Below, in pieces: positions 56,806 to 64,000 of a stretch of DNA of 64,000 bases. Under the pieces are notes generated by a model. It did no database searches, was not told the origin of the DNA, and saw only the letters and a list, made by a program, of their open reading frames with translations. The stretch comes from Pseudomonas orientalis (lineage in GTDB: Bacteria > Pseudomonadota > Gammaproteobacteria > Pseudomonadales > Pseudomonadaceae). The translations under genes and the position numbers were made by a program. Location: NCBI RefSeq assembly GCF_022807995.1, contig NZ_CP094351.1:2077001-2141000 (forward strand), given 5' to 3'. The number at the start of each line of letters is the position of its first letter. Position 1 is the stretch's first letter.

Positions 56806-58464
56806 ATGAAATGGTTCTACGATCTTAAAATTTCCACCAAGTTGATCAGCTCGTTCCTGGTGGTCCTGGCGCTCACTGCGGCCATGGGCGGCTTTGCCAT
56901 CCTCCAGCTCGGTGCGGTCAACCATGCAGCCCAGGACATCAAGGGCAACTGGATGCCTTCCATGCGCGCAGCGGCAGGCATGCGTTTTTTTGCCGCCAAC
57001 TATCGCTTGAAAGAAAACCGCCACCTCGCGACCGAGATCGCCGAGGAAAAGGCCCAGGCCGAACGTGAAGCCGCCGACGCGCGCCAACAGTTCGAAACCC
57101 GCATGGGCACCTATGAGCAGTTGCTGTCGAACGATGAAGATCGCCAACTGCTGGCCAGCGTGAAAAGCGCGTGGGACGCGTACCTGGCGAGCAGCAAGCA
57201 AGTGCTCGAGTTTTCCCGGCAGAACCAGGAAGTCCAGGCGCGCGGCTTGCTCAGGGGCGAGTCCAAGGGGCATTTCGATGAAGTGACCAGCCGCCTGCAA
57301 AAAATGGTCGAGCTCAATGACGCCGGCGCGACGATGGCGGGTGACAAGGGTGCGGCGCTGTACGAAAACGCACGCCTGTCCATCATCGCGGTACTGGTCG
57401 CGGCCTTGTTGATCGGCCTGGGCCTGGCGGTGTTCATCGCCCGGATTATTTCCCGGCCACTGAGGCAGGCCGCAACCGCCGCCGAACAATTGGCCGAAGG
57501 CAACCTCAGCGCCCACATCGAACCGGGTGCCAAGGATGAAACCGGCATGGTGCTCAACGCCATGCGCAACATGGTCGGTAAGCTCGCGCATATCATCGGC
57601 GAAGTGCGCAACGCCGCCGATAACCTTGCCAGCGCCTCCGAACAGGTCAGCGCCACCGCGCAGTCGATGAGCCAGGCCACTAGCGAGCAGGCCGCCAGTG
57701 TCGAGGAAACCAGCGCCTCGGTGGAACAGATGAGCGCCAGCATCAACCAGAACACCGAGAATGCCAAGGTCACCGATGGCATGGCGAGCAAGGCCGCCAA
57801 GGAAGCCACCGAAGGCGGCGAATCGGTACAGCAGACCGTGGTGGCGATGAAGAAAATCGCCCAACGCATCAGCATCATCGATGACATCGCCTACCAGACC
57901 AATCTGCTCGCCCTCAATGCCGCCATCGAGGCCGCTCGGGCCGGTGAGCACGGTAAAGGCTTCGCCGTGGTGGCCGCTGAAGTGCGCAAGCTGGCCGAGC
58001 GCAGCCAGGTCGCGGCCCAGGAAATCGGCGAGCTGTCGTCCAGCAGCGTGGACATGGCCGAGAAGGCCGGCAAGCTGCTTGACGAAATGGTGCCGTCCAT
58101 CAACAAAACCTCCGACCTTGTGCAGGAGATCAGCGCCGCCTCCGAAGAGCAGGCCGCCGGTGTCGGGCAGATCAATACGGCGATGACCCAGCTCAACCAA
58201 GTGACCCAGCAAAATGCTTCGAGCAGCGAAGAACTGGCGGCCACGGCCGAAGAAATGAGCAGCCAGGCCGAGCAATTGCAACAAGCCATGAGCTTCTTCG
58301 TACTGGATTCAACCCCAAAAGCCGCGATTCAAAACAGCAGCGTCGACAGCCCCGGCAGCAAGCCCGGCCGTCAGCCACCGCGCCCGAAATCACCGGCACC
58401 GCGCAAGGCCTTCGCCTACAACATGGCCAGCGCACCTGACGAATCGGACTTCACCCGTTTCTGA
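56806..58464 (+). CDS. Methyl-accepting chemotaxis protein with CheR-tether-like tail
   Basis: 552-residue receptor: TM1 (about 10-35), a four-helix-bundle periplasmic domain (about 36-188), TM2 (189-212), HAMP (213-265) and the signalling domain with [20 protein letters not shown] at the tip (about 358-380). After the coiled coil a Pro/Lys-rich flexible linker leads to the C-terminal DFTRF. This matches the aromatic-x-x-aromatic pentapeptide rule for tethering CheR/CheB. ATG after GGAGG. Lies between cheA and cheW. Confidence 0.92.
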   Translation: MKWFYDLKISTKLISSFLVVLALTAAMGGFAILQLGAVNHAAQDIKGNWMPSMRAAAGMRFFAANYRLKENRHLATEIAEEKAQAEREAADARQQFETRMGTYEQLLSNDEDRQLLASVKSAWDAYLASSKQVLEFSRQNQEVQARGLLRGESKGHFDEVTSRLQKMVELNDAGATMAGDKGAALYENARLSIIAVLVAALLIGLGLAVFIARIISRPLRQAATAAEQLAEGNLSAHIEPGAKDETGMVLNAMRNMVGKLAHIIGEVRNAADNLASASEQVSATAQSMSQATSEQAASVEETSASVEQMSASINQNTENAKVTDGMASKAAKEATEGGESVQQTVVAMKKIAQRISIIDDIAYQTNLLALNAAIEAARAGEHGKGFAVVAAEVRKLAERSQVAAQEIGELSSSSVDMAEKAGKLLDEMVPSINKTSDLVQEISAASEEQAAGVGQINTAMTQLNQVTQQNASSSEELAATAEEMSSQAEQLQQAMSFFVLDSTPKAAIQNSSVDSPGSKPGRQPPRPKSPAPRKAFAYNMASAPDESDFTRF

Positions 58465-58499
58465 TCCCTCGATCGATACGGGCCTACAAGGAGAGTGAC

Positions 58500-59039
58500 A
58501 TGGGCGCAGTGATGACGACTCGGCATACCGCGGTTGCGGTGGATGAGGACGCGCAATACCTGACCTTCATGCTCGGCGGCGAAATGTTCGCCATCGGCAT
58601 TCTGGGCATCAAGGAAATTATCGAATACGGCAGCCTGACCGTGGTACCGATGATGCCGGCGTTCGTGCGCGGGGTCATCAACCTGCGCGGCGCGGTGGTG
58701 CCGGTGGTGGATTTGTCGGCGCGTTTTGGGCGGGCCAACTCGACGATCACCCGGCGCTCCTGCGTGATCATCATTGAGGCAAATACCGACGATGGACGGC
58801 CTCAGGACATCGGGTTGCTGGTCGACACCGTGTCTGCCGTGCAAGAGATTCCGGCCGCGCAGATCGAGCCGCCACCCAGTTTCGGCGCGCGGATTCGCGC
58901 GGATTTCATCGGCGGCATGGCCAAGGTCGACGGCAAGTTCGTGATTGTGCTGGAGGTGGACAAGGTGCTGTCCATCGATGAGATGTCGAGCCTCGCCGAG
59001 GGCGGCCAGGCGGCGGCCCTCGACCTCGATCCGCGTTGA
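58500..59039 (+). CDS. cheW: Chemotaxis coupling protein CheW
   Basis: 179-residue CheW that links receptors to CheA. CheW fold elements: YLTFMLGGEMFAIGILGIKEII, MPAFVRGVINLRGAVVPVVDLS and ADFIGGMAKVDGKFVIVLEVDKVL. ATG 58500 follows AAGGAGAG. It has an acidic C-terminal extension of a few residues. Confidence 0.95.
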   Translation: MGAVMTTRHTAVAVDEDAQYLTFMLGGEMFAIGILGIKEIIEYGSLTVVPMMPAFVRGVINLRGAVVPVVDLSARFGRANSTITRRSCVIIIEANTDDGRPQDIGLLVDTVSAVQEIPAAQIEPPPSFGARIRADFIGGMAKVDGKFVIVLEVDKVLSIDEMSSLAEGGQAAALDLDPR

Positions 59040-59048
59040 GTCCCGACC

Positions 59049-59858
59049 ATGCCAGATACCGCCTCCATCGACGATCGTGAATTCGGCCAGTTCCAGAGCT
59101 GGCTGTACCGCGCGGCCGGCATCAACCTGTCGCCGGCCAAGAAAGCCCTGGTGGCTGGGCGCCTGTACAAGCGCCTCAAGCACTACGAGCTGCACAGCTA
59201 CGGCGAGTACTTCAAGCTGATCATGAATGACCAACGCAAGGGCGAGCTGCAGGTTGCGCTGGATTTGCTGACCACCAACGAAACCTATTTTTTTCGCGAG
59301 CCCAAGCACTTCGACTTCCTGCGCCAGCAGGTGCTGCCCAGGGCCGCACCGGGCAAGGTATTTCGCGTGTGGAGCGCGGCCAGTTCCTCGGGCGAAGAAC
59401 CCTACAGCCTGGCAATGACGCTGGCCGAGGGCCTGGGCACCACGCCTTGGGAGGCGGTTGGCTCGGATATCAGCACTCAAGTGCTGGCCAAGGCGCGCAA
59501 CGGCCACTACGCCATGGAGCGCGCCGGGACGCTGCCCCAGCCGCTGCTGACCAAGTACTGCCTCAAGGGTATTGGCCGCCAGGAGGGCACCTTCCTGATC
59601 GACAAGGCTTTGCGTAACCGCGTCAATTTTGTGCAGGTCAATCTTAACGAAGCGCTGCCGGCCCTTGGCGAGTTCGAGGTGATCTTCCTGCGCAACGTGA
59701 TGATCTATTTTGACCAGCAGACCAAGAGCCAGGTGGTCGCGCGCCTGTTGCCGCTGCTTAAACCCGGCGGTTATTTCATCATCAGCCACTCCGAAAGCCT
59801 CAACGGTGTCAACGACACCTTGAAGCTGGTGGCGCCGTCGATTTACCGCAAACCATGA
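59049..59858 (+). CDS. cheR: Chemoreceptor glutamate methyltransferase CheR
   Basis: 269-residue SAM-dependent methyltransferase acting on receptor glutamates. An alpha-helical N-terminal domain (FQSWLYRAAGINLSPAKKALV) precedes the methyltransferase domain with VWSAASSSGEEPYSLAM (SAM site) and VIFLRNVMIYFD. Its beta-subdomain could bind the DFTRF tail of the receptor two genes upstream. Its stop overlaps the cheD start by four bases. Confidence 0.95.
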   Translation: MPDTASIDDREFGQFQSWLYRAAGINLSPAKKALVAGRLYKRLKHYELHSYGEYFKLIMNDQRKGELQVALDLLTTNETYFFREPKHFDFLRQQVLPRAAPGKVFRVWSAASSSGEEPYSLAMTLAEGLGTTPWEAVGSDISTQVLAKARNGHYAMERAGTLPQPLLTKYCLKGIGRQEGTFLIDKALRNRVNFVQVNLNEALPALGEFEVIFLRNVMIYFDQQTKSQVVARLLPLLKPGGYFIISHSESLNGVNDTLKLVAPSIYRKP

Positions 59859-60388
59859 AAAAACCAGTCGGTGTAGGCGAAGTGGTGTTGGCGCCTGGGC
59901 AGGTCAGCTTTGCGACGCGGCCGACGCGCCTGCGCACCTTGCTCGGTTCCTGCGTGGCGATCACCTTCTGGCACCCGCAACGACAGATCGGCGGCATGTG
60001 CCACTTCATGCTACCGGGGCGCCTGCGCATTCATCAGCCGCTGGATGGCCGCTATGGCGACGAAGCCCTGGAACTGCTGCTGCGCCACGCGCAGGCCAAT
60101 GGCACGCGTGCGCAGGATTACCAGGTCAAGTTGTTCGGCGGCGGTGAAATGTTTCCCGATCACCAGCGGCGCCTGCCGATTCACGACGTCGCCAGCCTGA
60201 ATATTCGCGCGGCGCTGGCCCTGGCCGAACGCTATCAATTGCACCTGACGGCCCAGGATATGGGCAGTACCGGTTACCGCACGATCATGTTCGACCTGTG
60301 GAACGGCAACGTCTGGGTCCGGCACCAACCTATGGGAACACTTCAACAAGATGCCTACCAAAAAAATCAGTGTGCTGCTGGTCGATGA
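59855..60388 (+). CDS. cheD: Chemoreceptor glutamine deamidase CheD
   Basis: 177-residue CheD: catalytic Cys in [11 protein letters not shown], His in [11 protein letters not shown], and [10 protein letters not shown]. It deamidates receptor Gln to Glu, creating methylation sites. It overlaps cheR by 4 bases and shares its last 38 bases with cheB in another frame, so the three products are translationally coupled. Confidence 0.94.
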   Translation: MKKPVGVGEVVLAPGQVSFATRPTRLRTLLGSCVAITFWHPQRQIGGMCHFMLPGRLRIHQPLDGRYGDEALELLLRHAQANGTRAQDYQVKLFGGGEMFPDHQRRLPIHDVASLNIRAALALAERYQLHLTAQDMGSTGYRTIMFDLWNGNVWVRHQPMGTLQQDAYQKNQCAAGR

Positions 60389-61439
60389 CTCGGCCGTCGT
60401 GCGCCAGGTACTGCTGGCGATTCTCGCTGACACGCCGGATATCCATGTGATGGGGGCCGCCTCCGACCCGATTTTCGCCATGGACAAACTCGCCCGGGAA
60501 TGGCCGGATGTGATCGTGCTGGATGTGGAAATGCCGCGCATGGACGGCATCACCTTTCTCAGGAAAATCATGAGCGAGCGGCCGACGCCGGTGGTGATCT
60601 GCTCGTCGCTGACCCAGAAAGGCGCGGAAACCTCCCTGCAGGCGCTGGCAGCAGGCGCTGTGGAGATCATTACCAAGCCCACGACCGGCTTGAAGAATTT
60701 CCTGATCGAATCGGCGGCCGAGTTGGTGGCGGCGATCCGTGCCGCGGCTAATTCCAACGTCAGGAACCTGGGAAAGCGCAGCGTCAGCCCGGCCCAGTCA
60801 CCTTCACCGGCACCGGCCGGCAAGCTCAGTGCGGATGCCATTTTGCCCGCCGCCAATGGCCAGGCCATGGCGCACACCACCGAACGCATTGTCGCCATCG
60901 GCACCTCCACCGGTGGCACCCAAGCGCTGGAGGCGGTGCTGACGGCGCTGCCGCGGGTATGCCCGGGCATGGTGATCGTGCAGCACATGCCGGAAAAATT
61001 CACCGCCTCGTTTGCCGAGCGTCTCAACAGCGTCTGCGAGATCGAGGTGCGCGAAGCGCGTAACAATGACCGCATTCTGCCCGGCCTGGCCCTGATCGCT
61101 CCCGGCGGCAAGCACCTGATGGTCACCCGCAGCGGCGCCTATTACCACGCTCAGGTCATTGACGGGCCGCTGGTCAACCGGCACCGGCCTTCAGTGGATG
61201 TGCTGTTTCGCTCGGTGGCCAAGTTTGCCGGCAGGAACGCCACGGGCATCATCATGACCGGCATGGGCGACGATGGCGCGCGCGGGCTCAAGGAGATGCT
61301 TGACGCCGGTGCCGCCACGGTGGCGCAGGACGAGGCCAGTTGTGTGGTGTTCGGCATGCCCAAGGAGGCGATCAAGCTCAACGCCGCCCAGCGCATCATG
61401 GCGCTGGGGGATATTCATCGGGCGATTTTGCATAAGTGA
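60351..61439 (+). CDS. cheB: Chemotaxis methylesterase CheB
   Basis: 362-residue methylesterase: receiver domain with Asp58 in [13 protein letters not shown], a linker (about 125-175), and the esterase domain with the catalytic Ser in [11 protein letters not shown], His in [10 protein letters not shown] and Asp in [13 protein letters not shown] 60351 begins inside cheD, with AACAAG as a weak site, pointing to coupling. Last gene of the operon; a REP array follows. Confidence 0.95.
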   Translation: MPTKKISVLLVDDSAVVRQVLLAILADTPDIHVMGAASDPIFAMDKLAREWPDVIVLDVEMPRMDGITFLRKIMSERPTPVVICSSLTQKGAETSLQALAAGAVEIITKPTTGLKNFLIESAAELVAAIRAAANSNVRNLGKRSVSPAQSPSPAPAGKLSADAILPAANGQAMAHTTERIVAIGTSTGGTQALEAVLTALPRVCPGMVIVQHMPEKFTASFAERLNSVCEIEVREARNNDRILPGLALIAPGGKHLMVTRSGAYYHAQVIDGPLVNRHRPSVDVLFRSVAKFAGRNATGIIMTGMGDDGARGLKEMLDAGAATVAQDEASCVVFGMPKEAIKLNAAQRIMALGDIHRAILHK

Positions 61440-61512
61440 ATGTGAGTTCCAGGCTGCATTGGTCGCCCATGGCACTCTAGGTATCTACACAACTTTGGTG
61501 CGATGCCGGATC

Positions 61513-62040
61513 TGTGGTGAGGGAGCTTGCTCCCGATGGCGGACTTGGAGCCGACCGGGATTTTGTGTCGATCCTGGCCCAAAAGTGGGAAGGGGCTTGC
61601 CCCCGATGGCGGCCTCAGAGCCGACCGGGATTTTGTGTCGATCCTGGTCCACATGTGGGAGGGGCCTTGCCCCCGATGGCGGCCTCAGGGCCGACCAGGA
61701 TTTTATGCCGATCCTGGTCCAATGTGGGAGGGGGCTTGCCCCCGATGGCGGCCTCAGAGCCGACCAGGATTTTGTGTCGATCCTGGTCCAAATGTGGGAG
61801 GGGGCTTGCCCCCGATGGGGGCCTCAGGGCCGACCAGAATTTTGTGCCGATCCTGGTCCAATGTGGGAGGGGGCTTGCCCCCGATGGCGGCCTCAGAGCC
61901 GACCGGGATTTTGTGTCGATCCTGGTCCACATGTGGGAGGGGCCTTGCCCCCGATGGCGGCCTCAGGGCCGACCAGAATTTTGTGCCGATCCTGGTCCAA
62001 TGTGGGAGGGGGCTTGCCCCCGATGGCGGCCTCAGGGCCG
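61513..62040. repeat. Head-to-tail REP array, period 69-70 bp, eight units
   Basis: GTGGGA (or a close variant) recurs at 61515, 61585, 61655, 61724, 61794, 61863, 61933 and 62002. All copies are in the same orientation, each followed by GGGGCTTGCCCCCGATGGCGG and a GATCCTGGTCC spacer. Spacers alternate between CAGAGCC..TGTCG and CAGGGCC..TGCCG types in units 2-7, so the array grew by copying a dimer of about 139 bp. Open frames through it are artefacts. Confidence 0.93.
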
Positions 62041-62079
62041 ACTAGGATGTTGGATCAGATCGAGTACATATCCGTTTCT

Positions 62080-62345
62080 GCGGTCACGGCTGCTATGGGT
62101 TCCGCCCTTACGGCGGCTCACTTTTGAAAAGCGCAAAAGTAAGCAAAACGCTCTTGCCCCACCACTCGGCACCTCGCCTAGGCTCGGTGTGCCCGAACGC
62201 AGGCTTGAATCCGTGGGCCGCCGCAATGGGCCATCCCTGGCCCAGTGCGGCTAACCCGGCGTCCTGCCGGGTTGCCCACGGATTCAAGCCTGCGTTCGGC
62301 CAGCGTGGTTTAACGGGGCGCCTGAGATCAAAAGCAGATCAAGAT
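62080..62345. repeat. Long dyad intergenic element
   Basis: Pseudomonas interspersed element with perfect 24-base inverted arms at 62194-62217 and 62275-62298 (CGAACGCAGGC... / ...GCCTGCGTTCG). The 57-base loop contains two further hairpins (AACCCGGC/GCCGGGTT at 62253-62273, and GGGCCA-TCCC-TGGCCC). The flanks carry CACCACTCGGCACCTCGCC. I recall this element as multi-copy in P. fluorescens genomes; copy number cannot be checked here. No gene seen to 62456. Confidence 0.75.
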
Positions 62346-62456
62346 CAAGAGCGGCTCGCTTCGCATCGTGGTTACGTTTGGGCGCTACAGGGTTTTGTCG
62401 ATACCTGTGCCCATAGCACCGTAGCGGCAATTGGGGCCGTTCGGCATCGGCGTCTT

Positions 62457-63677
62457 TTACGGCACCAATTCAGCGTCTGACACACCGTATTCGTCCAACG
62501 AATACAGCAATGTTCCGTACCCCAGTTGCTCGTAACCGCCGCTGCCAGGGCCATAATCGCCGCCGCCTCCTTCAACCTGGACCTTATTCACCATGGCTTT
62601 CATATTCGGCGCGCTAAGGCTTTTGCGTACGACGTAGTGGTTGTATAGCAGCTCCCATATCGGACGGATTTCGCCGCGATGGTTGGCCGAGATGATCCTC
62701 TGTTTGAGCGCGCCGTTGAGCACAGGGGTAAACGGAACATCGTGGCCCAGGTTGTACTGGGCCACATACTCGGCGCCTTGCAGTACGCGGTTGTTCTGGT
62801 AGCCGAACAGGTCGTCGCCCTGGTTCCAGGCCATCTGGCAGAAACTGCCGAGCAGGGCGATGTCGAGCAGGGCGTGAGCCTGGTCACGCCCGCTTTCCTG
62901 GACTTGGCCCAGGCCATTGCCGTAAAGCTTCCAGACCGCGTGTTCGATGGCGCCGTTACCGCTGCCGTGCTTGAAGTAGTCGACGGCCTCGTTGTAGAGG
63001 TCGCGGCGATCCGTCAGTACGCCGATGGCCAGGATAGCGTTCATGTTGGCCAGGTCCCAGCGGGCGCCGTGACGATCAGCCGGGCTTCCATCGTGGTGCA
63101 GCAGGAAATCATGACTGATGGGATAGAACACGTTGAGCAGCATGCTTTGAAATCGATGAAAGTCCGCCGTCTGCCATTTCGGGTAGCTGCGCAATAACTC
63201 GGCGGCGTTGGCCAGTTGATAACCAAACAAGCCTGCCTTCAGGAACTTGTCGGGTTCGTCCCTGATGGCGGTAAGCGTGGAAGACCACTGGTTCAAAATG
63301 CCCACGGCCTTGTCGGCATAGGCGGGGTCTTGCGAGATCTGCCAGCGCAGGGCCAGTGCGTAGGCTGCGGCGGCGTCGTTGAACAGCGTGCTGTCGTTAT
63401 TTATGCCTGCTGAAGTGCGGTACACCACGGGCACTGGATTAGGCTGCCAGGCCAATGATGCATGCGGATTGGCGATCAGCTTTTGCCAGCCGGCCAGCCA
63501 CGGCGGGTTCTGGTTGGCCAGTTTTTCGCGTATTCGCGTGAAGTCCGTCTCGGTCTGGAGCAGGCCAGGGTGGACGAATGCATCGGCAGGCAGGGCGGAG
63601 GAAGCTTGACCGTCGATACTCATCGCCAGCGCGCCGAGCAGCACGGCTATTCTGGTGAGGTGTTTGAAAGAAATCAT
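62457..63677 (-). CDS. Alginate-lyase-family polysaccharide lyase
   Basis: 406-residue secreted enzyme: signal peptide of about 25 residues, then an (alpha/alpha) toroid of the alginate_lyase Pfam type. Landmarks are FNDAAAAYALALRWQISQD, WDLANMNAILAIGVL (the N-M-N catalytic-site region), ERGRDQAHALLDIA-like ESGRDQAHALLDIAL, and YNHY with the catalytic Tyr/His. It cleaves a uronic-acid polymer; alginate is the usual guess but glucuronan lyases look similar. No alginate biosynthesis genes are nearby. Start ATG 63677 has only a weak ribosome site. Confidence 0.85.
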   Translation of the reverse strand: MISFKHLTRIAVLLGALAMSIDGQASSALPADAFVHPGLLQTETDFTRIREKLANQNPPWLAGWQKLIANPHASLAWQPNPVPVVYRTSAGINNDSTLFNDAAAAYALALRWQISQDPAYADKAVGILNQWSSTLTAIRDEPDKFLKAGLFGYQLANAAELLRSYPKWQTADFHRFQSMLLNVFYPISHDFLLHHDGSPADRHGARWDLANMNAILAIGVLTDRRDLYNEAVDYFKHGSGNGAIEHAVWKLYGNGLGQVQESGRDQAHALLDIALLGSFCQMAWNQGDDLFGYQNNRVLQGAEYVAQYNLGHDVPFTPVLNGALKQRIISANHRGEIRPIWELLYNHYVVRKSLSAPNMKAMVNKVQVEGGGGDYGPGSGGYEQLGYGTLLYSLDEYGVSDAELVP

Positions 63678-63924
63678 CGTGTGTTCGACCTGATGTGTCC
63701 AACCTTATGTGGCGTAGACAGCCATACGGACAGGGCCAGGTTTGGCCCCCGGGATGAAACAGCTGGCGCTTGAATGGAGCCTGTCAGGCGAGTTGATAGG
63801 CTTGGACAGCGATGTGCTGGTGGGCATAGGATCGGCTCGCGAAAGTCGGGCACAGGGCAATACTGGCAGCGGACTTTCAATAAACCGTTCGTAAATTATC
63901 AAGGTTTCATCAAGAGGCTTCTTT
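63678..63924. other. Divergent intergenic region
   Basis: About 250 bases between the lyase and the response regulator; no gene supported and no clear operator seen. Confidence 0.4.
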
Positions 63925-64000
63925 GTGTCAGGAAAACGTATCCTCATTGTCGAAGACGACGCCGACAGCGCCAGCATTCTCGAAGCCTATCTGCGCCGCG
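63925..64000 (+). CDS. Response regulator, 5' end only
   Basis: From GTG 63925 (AGAGG eight bases upstream) the frame reads SGKRILIVEDDADSASILEAYLRR and runs off the window. The IVEDD acidic pocket marks a receiver domain, of the OmpR type judging from spacing. Output domain and partner kinase are outside the window. Confidence 0.75.
   Translation, partial: MSGKRILIVEDDADSASILEAYLRR

Noticed and set aside
56749..58284. 511-codon minus-strand open frame antisense to the second receptor
   Set aside because: Glycine/leucine/histidine shadow of a high-GC coding region; the plus strand is a textbook chemoreceptor.
61514..62254. 246-codon open frame with internal repeats
   Set aside because: Lies in the REP array; the period alternates 69/70 bases, so no frame is maintained as in a coding repeat, and all three frames are open.

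Overview
The window is chromosomal DNA of a fluorescent Pseudomonas, most likely of the P. fluorescens subgroup. The evidence is the conserved block gacA-uvrC-pgsA-tRNA-Gly(GCC), the many copies of the GTGGGAGGGGGCTTG..CCCC repetitive extragenic palindrome (REP) typical of that group, small Pseudomonas-restricted families (DUF1615, DUF1652, DUF3077/DUF6124) and the high-GC codon use. Identifications are from reading protein sequence by eye; no database search was run.

Layout. 1-2726: 5' part of an RHS-repeat gene (minus), frameshifted and cut by the window edge. 2962-4047: DUF1615 lipoprotein. 4146-7761: thiolase plus two-subunit 3-oxoacid CoA-transferase operon with a divergent LysR regulator (short-chain ketoacid use). 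7819-12053: small conserved protein, a candidate small RNA, sirtuin, CBS protein, topoisomerase III. 12278-16632: MHS-type transporter, GMC oxidoreductase and divergent LysR. 16815-18730: glutamine-synthetase-like enzyme with its XRE-cupin regulator. 19017-22233: RcnB-like protein, DUF1652, a triple-PAS LuxR regulator and a transglycosylase-like lipoprotein. 22263-23371: a higher-order REP array, then a small DUF gene behind an elaborate structured leader. 23537-25911: FKBP isomerase, ArsR-type regulator and a divergent, frameshifted cytochrome P450. 26455-29915: mgtA-mgtC magnesium genes. 30220-35020: BvgA/BvgS-like phosphorelay with a degenerate receiver protein. 35067-36618: DAHP synthase with two aromatic-rich leader peptides and an attenuator-type terminator. 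36765-37946: nitrilase-family amidase and GNAT acetyltransferase. 37982-38669: divergent phage-type regulators. 38822-42017: gacA-uvrC-pgsA-tRNA-Gly. 42118-44792: a decayed accessory stretch after the tRNA. 45280-52625: M3 metallopeptidase and a 1734-residue DUF6543/toxin-like protein carrying HEITH. 52720-61439: a complete chemosensory operon (mcp-cheY-STAS-cheA-mcp-cheW-cheR-cheD-cheB) behind a near-consensus sigma-28 promoter. 61513-62345: a 70-bp REP tandem array and a long dyad element. 62457-63677: alginate-lyase-family enzyme. 63925-end: start of a response regulator.

The most interesting signals are: (i) the 23147-23371 leader RNA, in which one segment can pair either with an upstream arm or with the Shine-Dalgarno of the downstream gene, and which also contains a terminator with a competing hairpin; (ii) the tandem aromatic leader peptides before DAHP synthase; (iii) a candidate sRNA at 8406-8473; (iv) the metallopeptidase/giant-protein pair at 45-52 kb; (v) REP arrays built of alternating dimers; and (vi) recurrent single-base frameshifts (RHS, P450, a mobile-element-type gene, possibly a fourth), which could be real decay or sequence error.
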